NCBI GenBank assembly: GCA_937899415.1
Contig: CALBPI010000062.1
Location: 62,001-126,000, forward strand
Direction: 5' to 3'
Source: an uncultured Gammaproteobacteria bacterium
GTDB lineage: Bacteria > Pseudomonadota > Gammaproteobacteria > Steroidobacterales > Woeseiaceae
DNA: 64,000 nucleotides
Under the pieces are notes generated by a model that saw only the letters and a list, made by a program, of their open reading frames with translations, did not search any database and had not been told where the DNA came from. This document shows positions 9,761 to 18,529 of the stretch, piece after piece (the stretch's first letter is position 1; each line of letters starts with the position of its first letter). The translations under genes and the position numbers were made by a program.

Positions 9761-12444
9761 ACGCGAATCGTCTGGCTTACGACGAGGCTTTCGTCGACAC
9801 CCTGCAGTAGTGCCTCGCGCAACGCATCGCAGTCTGCATCGCTGAGCGGCTCGTCATTCTCGTCGGTCAGGTAGAACACGTCTTCGGCGCGCTCACCGAT
9901 GGTCACGATCTTGGCCATCACAATGTAGACCTTACAGTCGATGAGCGTCTCACCGACGCGCATGAGCAGGCCCGGGTGATCGGCGCAGGTGAGCTCCATG
10001 ACGGTGAAGCGACCCGTCGGATCGGGTCGGAACGTGATGCGTGTCAGCGTGTCGAACATACGCTGACGACGTGATGCCTTGCGGCTGACGCTTGGGATGA
10101 CGTCCTCGCGGCGCTCGGCAATAGGCAGCAAGCGCTCATAGACATCGGTGAGTTTTTCGTCGTTGATGTCCGCGCCGTCAAAGTCCACGACGATGTAGGT
10201 GTCGAGACTGTAGCCATTGTTGATGGGCTCGATGCGTGCGTCGAGCACCGAGAGTCCCAGCTCGTCGAGGCCAGCTGTGACGGCCGCGAATGTGTGCTGG
10301 GTGTGCGGTGTATAGAGCATGATCGCAAGCCCACTGGCATCGGTACGCGCGACCACATCGAGCTGCGACGTCTCGAGCCCGTCGCGCGCGAGCGCGCGTG
10401 TGTGCCAGGCGATTTCATCGGCGTCGTGGCGCAGGAAATAGTCACCGGGCAGGGCGCGCCACACCGTTTCAAGCTCGGCATCGTTCACGCTGACACCGAG
10501 GGTCGCCCGCGCGGCCTCGCGCGTCGCGTCGATAAGCGCTTGCCGCTCGAGCGGGTTCTCGAGGCCACGTTCGAGCGCCTGTCGCGTGGCCTCGTAGAGG
10601 TCGCGGAACAGCTTCGACTTCCAGGACGTCCACATGGCCGGGTTCGTGCCCCGTACGTCGGCCACGGTGAGCAGGTAGAGATGGTCGAGCCTGCGCTTGT
10701 CACCCACGAGGTTCGCGAACCGCGCAATTACGTCGGGATCACTCAGGTCTTTTTTCTGCGCCGTCATCGACAGCACCAGGTGGTGCTCGACGAGCCAGGA
10801 CACTAGTTGCGCGTCCTCTTCGGGCAGGCCGTGTTCACGGCAGAACGCAAGCGCGTCGATGGCGCCCAGTTCGGAATGGTCGCCGCCGCGTCCCTTGGCG
10901 ATGTCGTGGAACAGACCCGAGAGCACGATGAGTGCCTGGTCTTTGATGCTCTTCATGACCGCCGTGCAGTGCGGGAACTCCGACTCATGTCGCGGTGATG
11001 TAAAGCGGCGCATATTGCTGACGACAAACAGCGTGTGCTCGTCGACCGTGTAGGCGTGGAACAGGTCGTACTGCATGCGCCCGACGATGCGGCCGAACGC
11101 GGGGATGTAAAGACCGAGAACCCCGTAGCGGTTCATACGACGCAGCTCGCGCGTCACGCCACTCGGTGCGCGCAGCAGGTCGAGGAACAGGCGGTGGTTG
11201 CGCGGATGCTGGCGAAACTGCTCGTCAATCAGGTGCAGACTGCGTCGCACGAGTCCGAGCGTACGCGCGCTGACACCGCGCAGGTCGGGGTGGTCCTGCA
11301 TGCAGCGGAACAGCGCCAGTAGTGCCGAGGGGTTGCGCGCGAAGACGTCGTCGTGCACCACCTGCAGGTAACCGTTGTCCGAGACGAACTGATGGTCGAT
11401 GGGAACGGGCTCGGCGTCCTGCGGCAGCAAAATGTCTTCTTCAAAGCGCTGCAGCAGCATCTCGTTAAGTCGTGACAGCTCCATGACCGTGCGGTAGTAG
11501 CGCTGCATCATCTGCTCAACACCGAGCGTGAAGCGCGCGTCCTCGTAGCCCAGCAATTCGGCCAGGGACTTCTGGTGGTCGAACAGCAGGCGGTCCTCGC
11601 GCCGGCCGACAAGCGTGTGCAGGCCGTAGCGCACGGTCCAGAGAAAGTGCTGACACTCGACGAGCCGCTGGTGCTGGCCTTGCGTCAGGAAGCCGTGATC
11701 GACGAGCTCGCCAAAACTCTCTGCGCCGAAGTGGCGCTTGGCCACCCAGCCAATCATCTGGATGTCGCGCAAGCCGCCCGGGCTGCCCTTCACATTGGGC
11801 TCCAGCTTGTAACCTGTGTCGTCGTATCTCCGGTGCCGAGCAATCTGTTCGTCGCGCTTGGCGCGGAAAAATTCGGTCGAAGGCCAGATGGACGCCGGCC
11901 CAGTCGCCGCGCCCATGGCTTCGAACAGGGCGTCGGGACCCTCGAGCAAGCGTGCTTCCATGAGCGTGGTGGCCACCGTGACATCGTCAGCTGCCGCTTC
12001 GCGGCACTGTTCGACCGTCCGTACGCTGTGGCCAACCTCGAGGCCGCTGTCCCAGAGTGCCGTGACGAACTCGGCGGCCGGCCCCGTATCGCTGTGGTCG
12101 TCCGCGAGCAGCAGCATGACGTCGATGTCGGACCCCGGATGTAGTTCGCCGCGGCCGTCGCCGCCGCCGGCAAGGCGCGCTATCCCGCTGGCGCTGACGT
12201 GGCAGTGCCGCCAGAGGCGGCGCAGCAGGGCATCAATCAGTCCTGCGTGTGCGGCGACGAGAGCTTCGACCGTTTCGGCGGCATGAAACCGCGCCGCAAG
12301 CGCCTGCTTGGCTGCAGCAAGCGGCTCCCGGCAGGCGGAGGCCGTAAACGGCTCAAGCGCTTCGAGTATGGCTTCGAATTCGGCCACGGTGTCGTCGCCC
12401 AGGGCCTGGGGCCTGCGTTGACGCGTTTCGCCGCTGACGAGCAT
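9757..12444 (-). CDS. glnD: Bifunctional PII uridylyltransferase/uridylyl-removing enzyme GlnD
   Basis: GlnD is the nitrogen sensor that uridylylates PII proteins under nitrogen limitation and removes UMP under sufficiency. The 895 residues are full length. The nucleotidyltransferase motif GGGDGRGELHPGSDIDVMLL is near residues 73-92. The HD hydrolase motif HDIAKGRGGDHSELGA lies near residue 514. Two C-terminal ACT domains (starting near 705 and 815) bind glutamine. The ATG has GGAG 7 nt upstream, overlapping the stop region of map. It is the second gene of the map-glnD-dapC-dapD-yffB cluster. Confidence 0.96.
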   Translation of the reverse strand: MLVSGETRQRRPQALGDDTVAEFEAILEALEPFTASACREPLAAAKQALAARFHAAETVEALVAAHAGLIDALLRRLWRHCHVSASGIARLAGGGDGRGELHPGSDIDVMLLLADDHSDTGPAAEFVTALWDSGLEVGHSVRTVEQCREAAADDVTVATTLMEARLLEGPDALFEAMGAATGPASIWPSTEFFRAKRDEQIARHRRYDDTGYKLEPNVKGSPGGLRDIQMIGWVAKRHFGAESFGELVDHGFLTQGQHQRLVECQHFLWTVRYGLHTLVGRREDRLLFDHQKSLAELLGYEDARFTLGVEQMMQRYYRTVMELSRLNEMLLQRFEEDILLPQDAEPVPIDHQFVSDNGYLQVVHDDVFARNPSALLALFRCMQDHPDLRGVSARTLGLVRRSLHLIDEQFRQHPRNHRLFLDLLRAPSGVTRELRRMNRYGVLGLYIPAFGRIVGRMQYDLFHAYTVDEHTLFVVSNMRRFTSPRHESEFPHCTAVMKSIKDQALIVLSGLFHDIAKGRGGDHSELGAIDALAFCREHGLPEEDAQLVSWLVEHHLVLSMTAQKKDLSDPDVIARFANLVGDKRRLDHLYLLTVADVRGTNPAMWTSWKSKLFRDLYEATRQALERGLENPLERQALIDATREAARATLGVSVNDAELETVWRALPGDYFLRHDADEIAWHTRALARDGLETSQLDVVARTDASGLAIMLYTPHTQHTFAAVTAGLDELGLSVLDARIEPINNGYSLDTYIVVDFDGADINDEKLTDVYERLLPIAERREDVIPSVSRKASRRQRMFDTLTRITFRPDPTGRFTVMELTCADHPGLLMRVGETLIDCKVYIVMAKIVTIGERAEDVFYLTDENDEPLSDADCDALREALLQGVDESLVVSQTIRV

Positions 12445-12456
12445 CGACGGCTCCGG

Positions 12457-13254
12457 TCAGGCTGCGTTGGCCTGGTCGCGGTCGCTCGCGCCCAGGGTCA
12501 GGATCTCAAAGCCCGTTTCGGTGACGAGCACCGTGTGTTCCCACTGGGTGGACAGCGAATGGTCCTTGGTGACCACCGTCCAGCCATCAGGCAGCAGTTT
12601 TGGGTGGCGCTTGCCGGCGTTCACCATGGGCTCGACCGTGAAGATCATGCCCGGCTCGAGCATGAGGCCCGTGCCCGGCTTGCCGAAATGCACGACCTGC
12701 GGGTCTTCGTGGAAGCCCTGGCCGATGCCATGACCGCAGTATTCGCGGACGACCGAACAGCGGTTGGCTTCAACAAAAGTCTGGATGGCATGGCCAATAT
12801 CACCCAGGTGCTTGCCAGGCGCGATCTGGTTGATACCGCGCATCATCGCCTCGTAGCAGATCTTCGACAGGCGCTCGGCCTGTAGCTTGGGCTTGCCCAC
12901 AAGGAACATGCGGCTCGTATCGCCGTGCCAGCCGTCCTTGATGACCGTGATGTCAATATTCAGCGCATCGCCGTTGCGCAGCTTGCGATCTGAAGGGATG
13001 CCGTGGCAGATCACATGATTCAGTGAGGTGCAGATCGACTTCGGGAAGGGCACAGGGCCGCCACCGCGGTAATTGAGCGGCGCCGGAATCGCGTCCTGCA
13101 CCTCTGTAATGTAGCGGTGGCAGATGTCGTTGAGCTCGTCCGTCGTGATGCCGGGCTTAACATAATCAGAAATCATGTCGAGCACATCGGCCGCAAGACG
13201 GCCCGCAATCCGCATCTTGTCCTGCTGCTCGGCGTTTTTGATCGTGACCGGCAT
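12457..13254 (-). CDS. map: Type I methionine aminopeptidase Map
   Basis: Map removes the initiator methionine from nascent proteins. The 265-residue protein contains the pita-bread metal ligands: [16 protein letters not shown] supplies the two aspartates, [16 protein letters not shown] the histidine, and FTVEPM and WEHTVLVTE the two glutamates. The start has AGGAA about 7 nt upstream on the minus strand. It is divergent from rpsB, the same arrangement as in E. coli, and heads a minus-strand operon with glnD 12 nt downstream. Confidence 0.97.
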   Translation of the reverse strand: MPVTIKNAEQQDKMRIAGRLAADVLDMISDYVKPGITTDELNDICHRYITEVQDAIPAPLNYRGGGPVPFPKSICTSLNHVICHGIPSDRKLRNGDALNIDITVIKDGWHGDTSRMFLVGKPKLQAERLSKICYEAMMRGINQIAPGKHLGDIGHAIQTFVEANRCSVVREYCGHGIGQGFHEDPQVVHFGKPGTGLMLEPGMIFTVEPMVNAGKRHPKLLPDGWTVVTKDHSLSTQWEHTVLVTETGFEILTLGASDRDQANAA

Positions 13255-13331
13255 GCCTGTTCCTGTTATCTGCTGAGAAGATCAGGGGCGCTCCACGCCC
13301 TGGTAGCGGTGCTGCACCAGCCCGCCTGGCG

Positions 13332-13361
13332 CTGGCACACGCCCGGGCTCTGTGCTATAAA
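13332..13361 (+). promoter_or_regulatory. Probable rpsB-tsf promoter
   Basis: CTGGCA (13332-13337) and TATAAA (13356-13361) are separated by 18 nt, and the -10 is extended by TGC directly upstream. Transcription would start near 13368 and give a leader of about 160 nt before rpsB. It lies in the 275-bp divergent region shared with map, as expected for a highly expressed ribosomal protein gene. Confidence 0.6.
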
Positions 13362-13451
13362 GCGCGCGCCGAGAGGGGCATCGACGGCTGGCTCAAATGC
13401 CTGCTGTCCTGCACCCAGCTCGTAATTCTAACTATTCCACACCTATATCGA

Positions 13452-13490
13452 CACCCGGTGCTGGGTGCCCCGCCGAAAAAGGGGTTGCAC
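13452..13490 (+). promoter_or_regulatory. Structured 5' leader of rpsB
   Basis: Two adjacent hairpins precede the ribosome-binding site. CACCC (13452-13456) pairs with GGGTG (13463-13467) around a 6-nt loop. Alternatively, GTGC plus CCC (13465-13471) can pair with GGG and GCAC (13482-13490) across a 2-nt bulge. The two structures share bases and so are mutually exclusive. S2 represses its own mRNA through a conserved rpsB leader in gammaproteobacteria; whether this leader works the same way is inference. Confidence 0.45.
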
Positions 13491-13529
13491 TTGGGGGATA
13501 TGGGGAGGCTTAACCCTAAGGAGACTTCC

Positions 13530-14441
13530 ATGGCCGACGTTACCATGCGTCAGATGCTGGAAGCGGGCGTTCATTTCGGACATCAGACCCGCTACTGGAA
13601 CCCGAAAATGGCCCCGTTCATTTTCGGCGATCGAAACAAGATCCATATCGTCAACCTCGAACGCACGCTGCCCCTGTTCCGCGAAGCGCTGAACTACGTG
13701 AGCGGCCTGGCGGCCGACGGCGGCAACATCCTGTTCGTGGGCACCAAGCGGTCCGCCCGTGACACCATCGGCGAAGAAGCCCGCCGTAGCGGTATGCCGT
13801 TCGTTAACTACCGCTGGCTCGGCGGCATGCTGACCAACTTCAAGACCATCCGTCAGTCGATCAAGCGCCTCAAGGAGCTGGAGAGCCTGGGCGAGGGTGG
13901 CATGGTCGAGTCGCTGACGAAAAAAGAAGTCCTCAACCTGGAGCGCGAGCGCGAGAAGCTTGAGCGCAGCCTGGGCGGCATCAAGGACATGGGCGGTCTG
14001 CCGGACGCCATGTTCGTGGTTGACGTCGGTCACGAGAACATCGCCATCGACGAAGCGCGCAAGCTCGGTATTCCGATCGTGGCCGTGGTCGATACGAACT
14101 GCGCACCCGACGGCATCGACTACGTGATTCCGGGCAACGATGACGCCATGCGCGCCATCAAGCTCTACTCAACGGCAATCGCCGACGCCGTGCTGGACGG
14201 CCGCGCTACGGCGCCGCAGGCGGTGTTGGGTGATGATGACTTCGTCGAACTCGACGAGGAAGGCAACGTCCGCAAGGCCGGTGGCAAGGGTCGTGGTGGT
14301 CGTAAACCGGCTGCAAAGGCTGCAGAGCCTGCTGCGAAGGCCGCTGAGCCGGCTGCCGCAGAGGCACCTGAGCCGGTTGCTGAAGCCGTTGCCGAAGCCG
14401 AAGCGCCTGCCGCCGAAAGCGACGCCAGCGCCGACGCCTGA
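13530..14441 (+). CDS. rpsB: 30S ribosomal protein S2
   Basis: S2 is a late-assembling protein of the small ribosomal subunit. The start [20 protein letters not shown] is the conserved N-terminus and has AAGGAG 7 nt upstream, so the open frame back to 13458 is not used. The conserved core covers about residues 1-230. It is followed by an unusual tail of roughly 60 residues rich in Ala, Pro and Glu after a basic [10 protein letters not shown] stretch, with a repeated AAKAAEP unit. At 303 aa it is about 60 residues longer than E. coli S2 (241). It is the first gene of rpsB-tsf. Confidence 0.97.
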   Translation: MADVTMRQMLEAGVHFGHQTRYWNPKMAPFIFGDRNKIHIVNLERTLPLFREALNYVSGLAADGGNILFVGTKRSARDTIGEEARRSGMPFVNYRWLGGMLTNFKTIRQSIKRLKELESLGEGGMVESLTKKEVLNLEREREKLERSLGGIKDMGGLPDAMFVVDVGHENIAIDEARKLGIPIVAVVDTNCAPDGIDYVIPGNDDAMRAIKLYSTAIADAVLDGRATAPQAVLGDDDFVELDEEGNVRKAGGKGRGGRKPAAKAAEPAAKAAEPAAAEAPEPVAEAVAEAEAPAAESDASADA

Positions 14442-14467
14442 GGCACGGCCACAGGGCAATCTGACAC

Positions 14468-14493
14468 GCTGCCGGGACGCAAGTCCCGGCAGC
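14468..14493 (+). other. Very stable rpsB-tsf intercistronic hairpin with GCAA tetraloop
   Basis: GCTGCCGGGAC (14468-14478) pairs perfectly with GTCCCGGCAGC (14483-14493), leaving the GNRA-type loop GCAA. No T-run follows, so this is not a classic intrinsic terminator. It ends 27 nt before the tsf start. It is likely to affect mRNA stability, processing or attenuation between S2 and EF-Ts. Confidence 0.8.
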
Positions 14494-14520
14494 CCCAACA
14501 CCAATGACGAGGTAACACTC

Positions 14521-15408
14521 ATGGCTATCACCGCAGCAATGGTCAAAGAACTGCGTGAGCGTACAGGCGTCGGCATGATGGAGTGCAAGAAGGCACTCGT
14601 TAAGGCCGACGGCGACATGGAAGCGGCAGCACAGCTGCTGCGCGAGTCGGGCCAGGCCAAGGCCGACAAGAAGGCCGGCCGCGTGGCTGCCGAAGGTCGC
14701 ATCATCGTGCGCCATGGCGACACGGCCGCAATCATCATCGAAGTGAACTGCGAAACCGATTTCGTGGCGAATGACGACAACTTCATCGACTTCGCGGAAT
14801 CGGTTGCCGCGGTCGCTCTGGCACAGCGCCCGGCTGACGTCGACGCCCTCATGGCGGCCACCTTTGCCGACGGCGAGACGGTCGAAGCCACGCGCACGGC
14901 GCTCATCGCGAAGATCGGCGAGAACATCGGCGTCCGTCGGTTCGACATCGTTGAAGCCGGAGACGGCGCGCTGGCGAGTTACACGCATGGCGCCCGCATC
15001 GGTTCGCTCGTAGCGGTCTCAGGTGGTGACGACGCGCTGGGCAAGGACCTCGCGATGCACGTAGCGGCCTCGTCGCCCGTGTGCGTCGATGAAGCCGGCG
15101 TCCCGCAGGACACCATCGACAGCGAACGCGCCATTCTCCTGGAGCAGGCGAAAGGCAGCGGCAAGCCCGACGACATCATCGCGAAGATGGTCGACGGCCG
15201 CATGCGCAAGTTCCTGGGCGAGATCACGCTCGTGGGGCAGCCCTTCGTCAAGGACCCCGACCAGACGGTCGGCAAACTCCTCAAGCAGCACAGCGCGACG
15301 GTGTCGGGTTTCGTGCGTTACGAGGTGGGCGAGGGCGTTGAAAAGAAAGAAGACAATTTCGCAGAAGAAGTCATGGCCCAGGTCGCTGCTGCACAGGGCA
15401 AGTCCTGA
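14521..15408 (+). CDS. tsf: Elongation factor Ts
   Basis: EF-Ts recycles EF-Tu by exchanging GDP for GTP. The ATG at 14521 yields the conserved start MAITAAMVKELRERTGVGMM followed by ECKKAL, and a GAGGT ribosome site lies about 9 nt upstream. The motif IIEVNCETDFVA near residue 75, which contacts EF-Tu, is intact. The product is 295 aa, slightly longer than the E. coli 283. The frame is open further upstream into rpsB but that part has no similarity. It is co-transcribed with rpsB across a strong hairpin. Confidence 0.97.
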   Translation: MAITAAMVKELRERTGVGMMECKKALVKADGDMEAAAQLLRESGQAKADKKAGRVAAEGRIIVRHGDTAAIIIEVNCETDFVANDDNFIDFAESVAAVALAQRPADVDALMAATFADGETVEATRTALIAKIGENIGVRRFDIVEAGDGALASYTHGARIGSLVAVSGGDDALGKDLAMHVAASSPVCVDEAGVPQDTIDSERAILLEQAKGSGKPDDIIAKMVDGRMRKFLGEITLVGQPFVKDPDQTVGKLLKQHSATVSGFVRYEVGEGVEKKEDNFAEEVMAQVAAAQGKS

Positions 15409-15431
15409 AGCCCTTCGCGATGACCGTTGGT

Positions 15432-15461
15432 GGCGGGCGCTGGGTTACACTGTCGCCCGCC
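15432..15461 (+). other. Hairpin between tsf and pyrH
   Basis: GGCGGGCG (15432-15439) and CGCCCGCC (15454-15461) form a perfect 8-bp stem with a 14-nt loop that contains GGGTTACACT. There is no T-run after the 3' arm. It lies in the 90-nt tsf-pyrH gap and may separate expression of translation factors from the UMP kinase operon, or simply stabilise the tsf transcript 3' end. Confidence 0.6.
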
Positions 15462-15498
15462 GTCGCTGCGGCCATGACATCACGGAGGCCATCAACGC

Positions 15499-16224
15499 AT
15501 GAGTAAGAAGGCGGCACCGATCGCCAAGCGCGTCCTGCTGAAGCTCAGCGGCGAGGCGCTCATGGGGGATCTCAAGTACGGCATCGATCCGAACGTGATC
15601 GGCCGTATCGCGCGTGAAGTGGCCACGATCGTCAGCATGGGGGTCGAGGTCGCCATCGTCATTGGCGGCGGGAACATCTTCCGTGGCGCCGGCCTGGCCC
15701 GTGCGGGCATGGACCGCGTCACGGGCGACCACATGGGCATGCTGGCCACGGTGATGAACGCACTGGCGATCCAGGACGCGCTCGAGCGCCAGGAAGTCTA
15801 CGCGCGCGTGATGTCCGCGCTGGCCATCAATGATGTCTGTGAAGACTACATTCGGCGACGCGCCGTTCGGCACCTCGAGAAGGGCCGCGTCGTGGTGCTG
15901 GCCGCAGGTACGGGGAACCCCTTCTTCACGACCGATACTGCTGCGAGCCTGCGCGCTATCGAGATCAGCGCCGACCTCATGCTCAAGGCCACCAAAGTCA
16001 ACGGGGTGTACGACAGTGACCCGGCAACGAATCCCGATGCCGAGCAGCTGCCTGAAGTCAGTTTCGATCGCGTGCTTGCGGACCGGCTCAACGTCATGGA
16101 TGCGACGGCGATTGTAATGTGCCGCGACAACTCGGTGCCGCTGCGCGTATTCGACATGACCGAACCCGACGCGCTGGTGCGTGTCATCGAGGGCGAGCCC
16201 CTCGGTACTCTCGTTACGGCCTGA
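15499..16224 (+). CDS. pyrH: UMP kinase PyrH
   Basis: PyrH phosphorylates UMP to UDP, the step committing uridylate to nucleotide and cell-wall sugar synthesis. The 241-residue product matches the amino-acid-kinase family: [15 protein letters not shown] at the N-terminus, the glycine-rich [10 protein letters not shown] near residue 54, and [15 protein letters not shown] in the nucleotide-binding region near residue 134. The ATG has a purine-rich site (CACGGAGG) about 9 nt upstream. The order pyrH-frr-uppS-cdsA is conserved in gammaproteobacteria. Confidence 0.97.
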   Translation: MSKKAAPIAKRVLLKLSGEALMGDLKYGIDPNVIGRIAREVATIVSMGVEVAIVIGGGNIFRGAGLARAGMDRVTGDHMGMLATVMNALAIQDALERQEVYARVMSALAINDVCEDYIRRRAVRHLEKGRVVVLAAGTGNPFFTTDTAASLRAIEISADLMLKATKVNGVYDSDPATNPDAEQLPEVSFDRVLADRLNVMDATAIVMCRDNSVPLRVFDMTEPDALVRVIEGEPLGTLVTA

Positions 16225-16249
16225 AGCCGGGACTGCCTGGGACACCGAT

Positions 16250-16807
16250 ATGATTGAAGACATCAAGAAAGACGCCGCAGAGCGTATGGGCAAGAGCGTC
16301 GAGTCGCTTCGCGTCGAGCTGCAGAAGATTCGTACGGGTCGTGCTCACACGAGTCTCCTCGATCACATCATGGTCGAGTACTACGGCAGCGACGTGCCGC
16401 TGAACCAGGTCGCCAACCTGGGCGTCGAGGATGCCCGCACGCTCACGGTTACGCCTTGGGAGAAGGACATGGTGGCCAAGGTTGAGAAGGCCATTATGAA
16501 TTCGGACCTCGGACTCAACCCGGCGTCCGCCGGCACCGTGATTCGCGTGCCGCTGCCGCCACTGACCGAAGAACGTCGAAAGGACCTGATCCGCCTCGTG
16601 CGTAACGAGGCAGAAGGCGGTCGCGTCGCGATCCGCAACATCCGCCGCGACGCGCTTAACGACTTCAAGGACCTGCTCAAGGAAAAGGAAATCGGCGAAG
16701 ACGACGAGCGACGCGCCGCAGACGACGTGCAGACTCTGACCGATACCTACGTCGGCCAGGTAGACACGTTGCTGTCCGAGAAAGAAACCGAGCTCATGGA
16801 AATCTGA
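16250..16807 (+). CDS. frr: Ribosome recycling factor
   Basis: RRF, with EF-G, splits post-termination ribosomes. Translation from the ATG at 16250 gives 185 residues, identical in length to the E. coli protein, beginning [20 protein letters not shown]. The [19 protein letters not shown] segment and the C-terminal helix ending KETELMEI are typical of the three-helix bundle. An upstream in-frame start at 16181 would overlap pyrH and add no conserved sequence, so it is not used. uppS follows after 13 nt. Confidence 0.97.
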   Translation: MIEDIKKDAAERMGKSVESLRVELQKIRTGRAHTSLLDHIMVEYYGSDVPLNQVANLGVEDARTLTVTPWEKDMVAKVEKAIMNSDLGLNPASAGTVIRVPLPPLTEERRKDLIRLVRNEAEGGRVAIRNIRRDALNDFKDLLKEKEIGEDDERRAADDVQTLTDTYVGQVDTLLSEKETELMEI

Positions 16808-16820
16808 GTTAGCCGGGGTC

Positions 16821-17576
16821 ATGTCGGATCGCGATACGCCAAGCCATCTGGTGCGCCTGCCACAACACGTGGCCGTCATCATGGACGGCAACGGTCGCTG
16901 GGCGCGACGGCGTGGTCTGCCCCGTCACCTGGGTCACCGCGCCGGCGTCAAGGCGGTGCGCGCGACGGTGCGCCATTGCGGCGAGCTCGGCGTCGATTAC
17001 CTGACGCTGTTCGCGTTCTCGAGCGAAAACTGGTCGAGGCCGCGCGACGAAGTCGTCGGCCTCATGAAGCTGTTTCTCGACGCGCTGCAGCGCGAAGTCG
17101 CTGAGTTACACGAGAACAATGTCCGCCTGCGGTTCATTGGCGACCTGTCACGATTGTCTGAACGCCTGCGACGCGGGATGCGGGACGCCGAGCGGCTCAC
17201 CCGTGAGAATAGCGGTTTGTCGCTGCAGATCGCCGTCGGCTTTGGCGGACGGTGGGATATCGTCGAGGCCGCACGCGAGCTGGCCGAACGCGCCCGCTCG
17301 GGCACGCTCGATCCGGCGGAGCTCGACGAGCAGCACCTGAGCGACAGCCTGTCGCTTGCGGGCTGCCCCGACCCCGACCTCATGATCCGCACGGGCGGCG
17401 AGCAACGCATCAGCAACTTCCTGCTCTGGCACGCGGCTTACGCCGAGCTGTTTTTCTGCGACACGCTCTGGCCCGATTTCGACACGGACGCGCTTGAACA
17501 GGCCCTGACCTGGTTCGGCAGTCGCGAACGTCGCTTCGGCCGTGTGGAGACGCTTCCGAAAGAAGAGGCCAGCTGA
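16821..17576 (+). CDS. uppS: Undecaprenyl diphosphate synthase (cis-prenyltransferase)
   Basis: UppS adds eight isopentenyl units to farnesyl diphosphate to make the C55 lipid carrier for peptidoglycan and LPS O-units. The 251-residue protein shows the hallmark HVAVIMDGNGRWARRRG with the catalytic aspartate, followed by GHRAGVKAVR, TLFAFSSENW and the C-terminal DLMIRTGGEQRISNFLLW. It is an obligate consumer of isoprenoid precursors, which matters because dxr, ispD and ispF are missing from their usual places in this window. cdsA begins directly after its stop. Confidence 0.97.
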   Translation: MSDRDTPSHLVRLPQHVAVIMDGNGRWARRRGLPRHLGHRAGVKAVRATVRHCGELGVDYLTLFAFSSENWSRPRDEVVGLMKLFLDALQREVAELHENNVRLRFIGDLSRLSERLRRGMRDAERLTRENSGLSLQIAVGFGGRWDIVEAARELAERARSGTLDPAELDEQHLSDSLSLAGCPDPDLMIRTGGEQRISNFLLWHAAYAELFFCDTLWPDFDTDALEQALTWFGSRERRFGRVETLPKEEAS

Positions 17577-17577
17577 C

Positions 17578-18390
17578 GTGCTGCGCGCTCGAATCATCAC
17601 CGCCATTTGCGCACTGGCGGCCATTTTCCTGGTGCTCTTCGTGCTGCCACCCGTGGTGGTCTCTCCGGTCATTCTTCTTGTAATCACGGGCGCGGCCTGG
17701 GAGTGGTCGCGGCTTGCGGGGCTTGAGGCTGCGCTGCCGCGTGCCGCCTACATCCTCGGCATCGCGGCGATGACGGCTGCGGCATCGATCACCTGGCCCA
17801 ATGCGATCTTCGGGCCGCTGCTTGTGGCCGCTGGCATCTGGTGGCTCATCGCATTCGTGCTGGTGGTGCGCTATCCCGTCAAGGTGCCGCGCGAGCTGGT
17901 CCTGCTTGGCGGGCCACTCACCCTGGTGCCCGCAGGTTTCGCGCTTGTCGCGTTGACCCGCAACGAGATGCTGACGACGCTTAACGGCGCGGGCCTGTTG
18001 TTGTTTGTGCTCGTGACGATCTGGGGTGCCGACGTGGGTGCTTACTTCGCCGGCCGCGCGCTGGGCAAACGCAAGCTCGCGCCGCATGTCAGCCCCAACA
18101 AGACCTGGGAGGGCGTGTTCGGCGGGCTCGCGCTCGTGGCGCTCATCGGCCTTGCCGGTGCGTGGATCACCGGGCTCGCCTGGTTTCGTCTCGTGCCGCT
18201 GTGTATCGCCGTGGCAGCCATTTCCATCGTCGGTGACCTGACCGTGAGCCTCTTCAAGCGTGAGGCCGGGATCAAGGATTCGGGCACTCTGTTTCCCGGG
18301 CACGGCGGGATTCTCGACCGCATCGACAGCATCGCGGCGGGTACGCCGTTGTTCGTGGCGGGCATCTACCTCGGGCATGGACCGTGGTAG
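17578..18390 (+). CDS. cdsA: Phosphatidate cytidylyltransferase CdsA
   Basis: CdsA makes CDP-diacylglycerol, the precursor of all bacterial phospholipids. I place the start at GTG 17578, just after the uppS stop, with AGAAGAGG upstream; an in-frame GTG at 17542 would overlap uppS. The 270-residue product is a multi-spanning membrane protein with the family signature in the C-terminal half: SPNKTWEGVFGG, then GDLTVSLFKREAGIKDSGTL and LFPGHGGILDRID. In most gammaproteobacteria dxr comes next. Here a 139-bp gap leads straight to rseP. Confidence 0.95.
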   Translation: MLRARIITAICALAAIFLVLFVLPPVVVSPVILLVITGAAWEWSRLAGLEAALPRAAYILGIAAMTAAASITWPNAIFGPLLVAAGIWWLIAFVLVVRYPVKVPRELVLLGGPLTLVPAGFALVALTRNEMLTTLNGAGLLLFVLVTIWGADVGAYFAGRALGKRKLAPHVSPNKTWEGVFGGLALVALIGLAGAWITGLAWFRLVPLCIAVAAISIVGDLTVSLFKREAGIKDSGTLFPGHGGILDRIDSIAAGTPLFVAGIYLGHGPW

Positions 18391-18464
18391 TCGCGGGTGC
18401 TGACTTAAGCCTACGGGGCCCCTCGTGTATCGTTTCGGACAGCGTTTCGATGCCAGCGGCCCGG

Positions 18465-18491
18465 GAACGATGGCTGCCGGGTATGGTCTGT
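18465..18491 (+). promoter_or_regulatory. Candidate sigma-E promoter for rseP-bamA operon
   Basis: GAACGA (18465-18470), a 16-nt spacer and TCTGT (18487-18491, within GGTCTGTAA) resemble the RpoE consensus GGAACTT-N15/17-TCTAA/TCTGA. The first residues of the -35 are strict (GGGAAC), while the last two differ. The spacing is identical to the candidate rpoE promoter at 52707-52733. The rseP-bamA region is a known sigma-E target in E. coli. Confidence 0.5.
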
Positions 18492-18529
18492 AACGACGGT
18501 GACGTGCCGAGCGCGCGGAGGGGCCACGA

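Noticed and set aside
14140-14520. Upstream extension of the tsf frame into rpsB
   Set aside because: It reads the S2 tail out of frame as Arg/Pro-rich sequence; tsf has its own ribosome site and conserved start at 14521.
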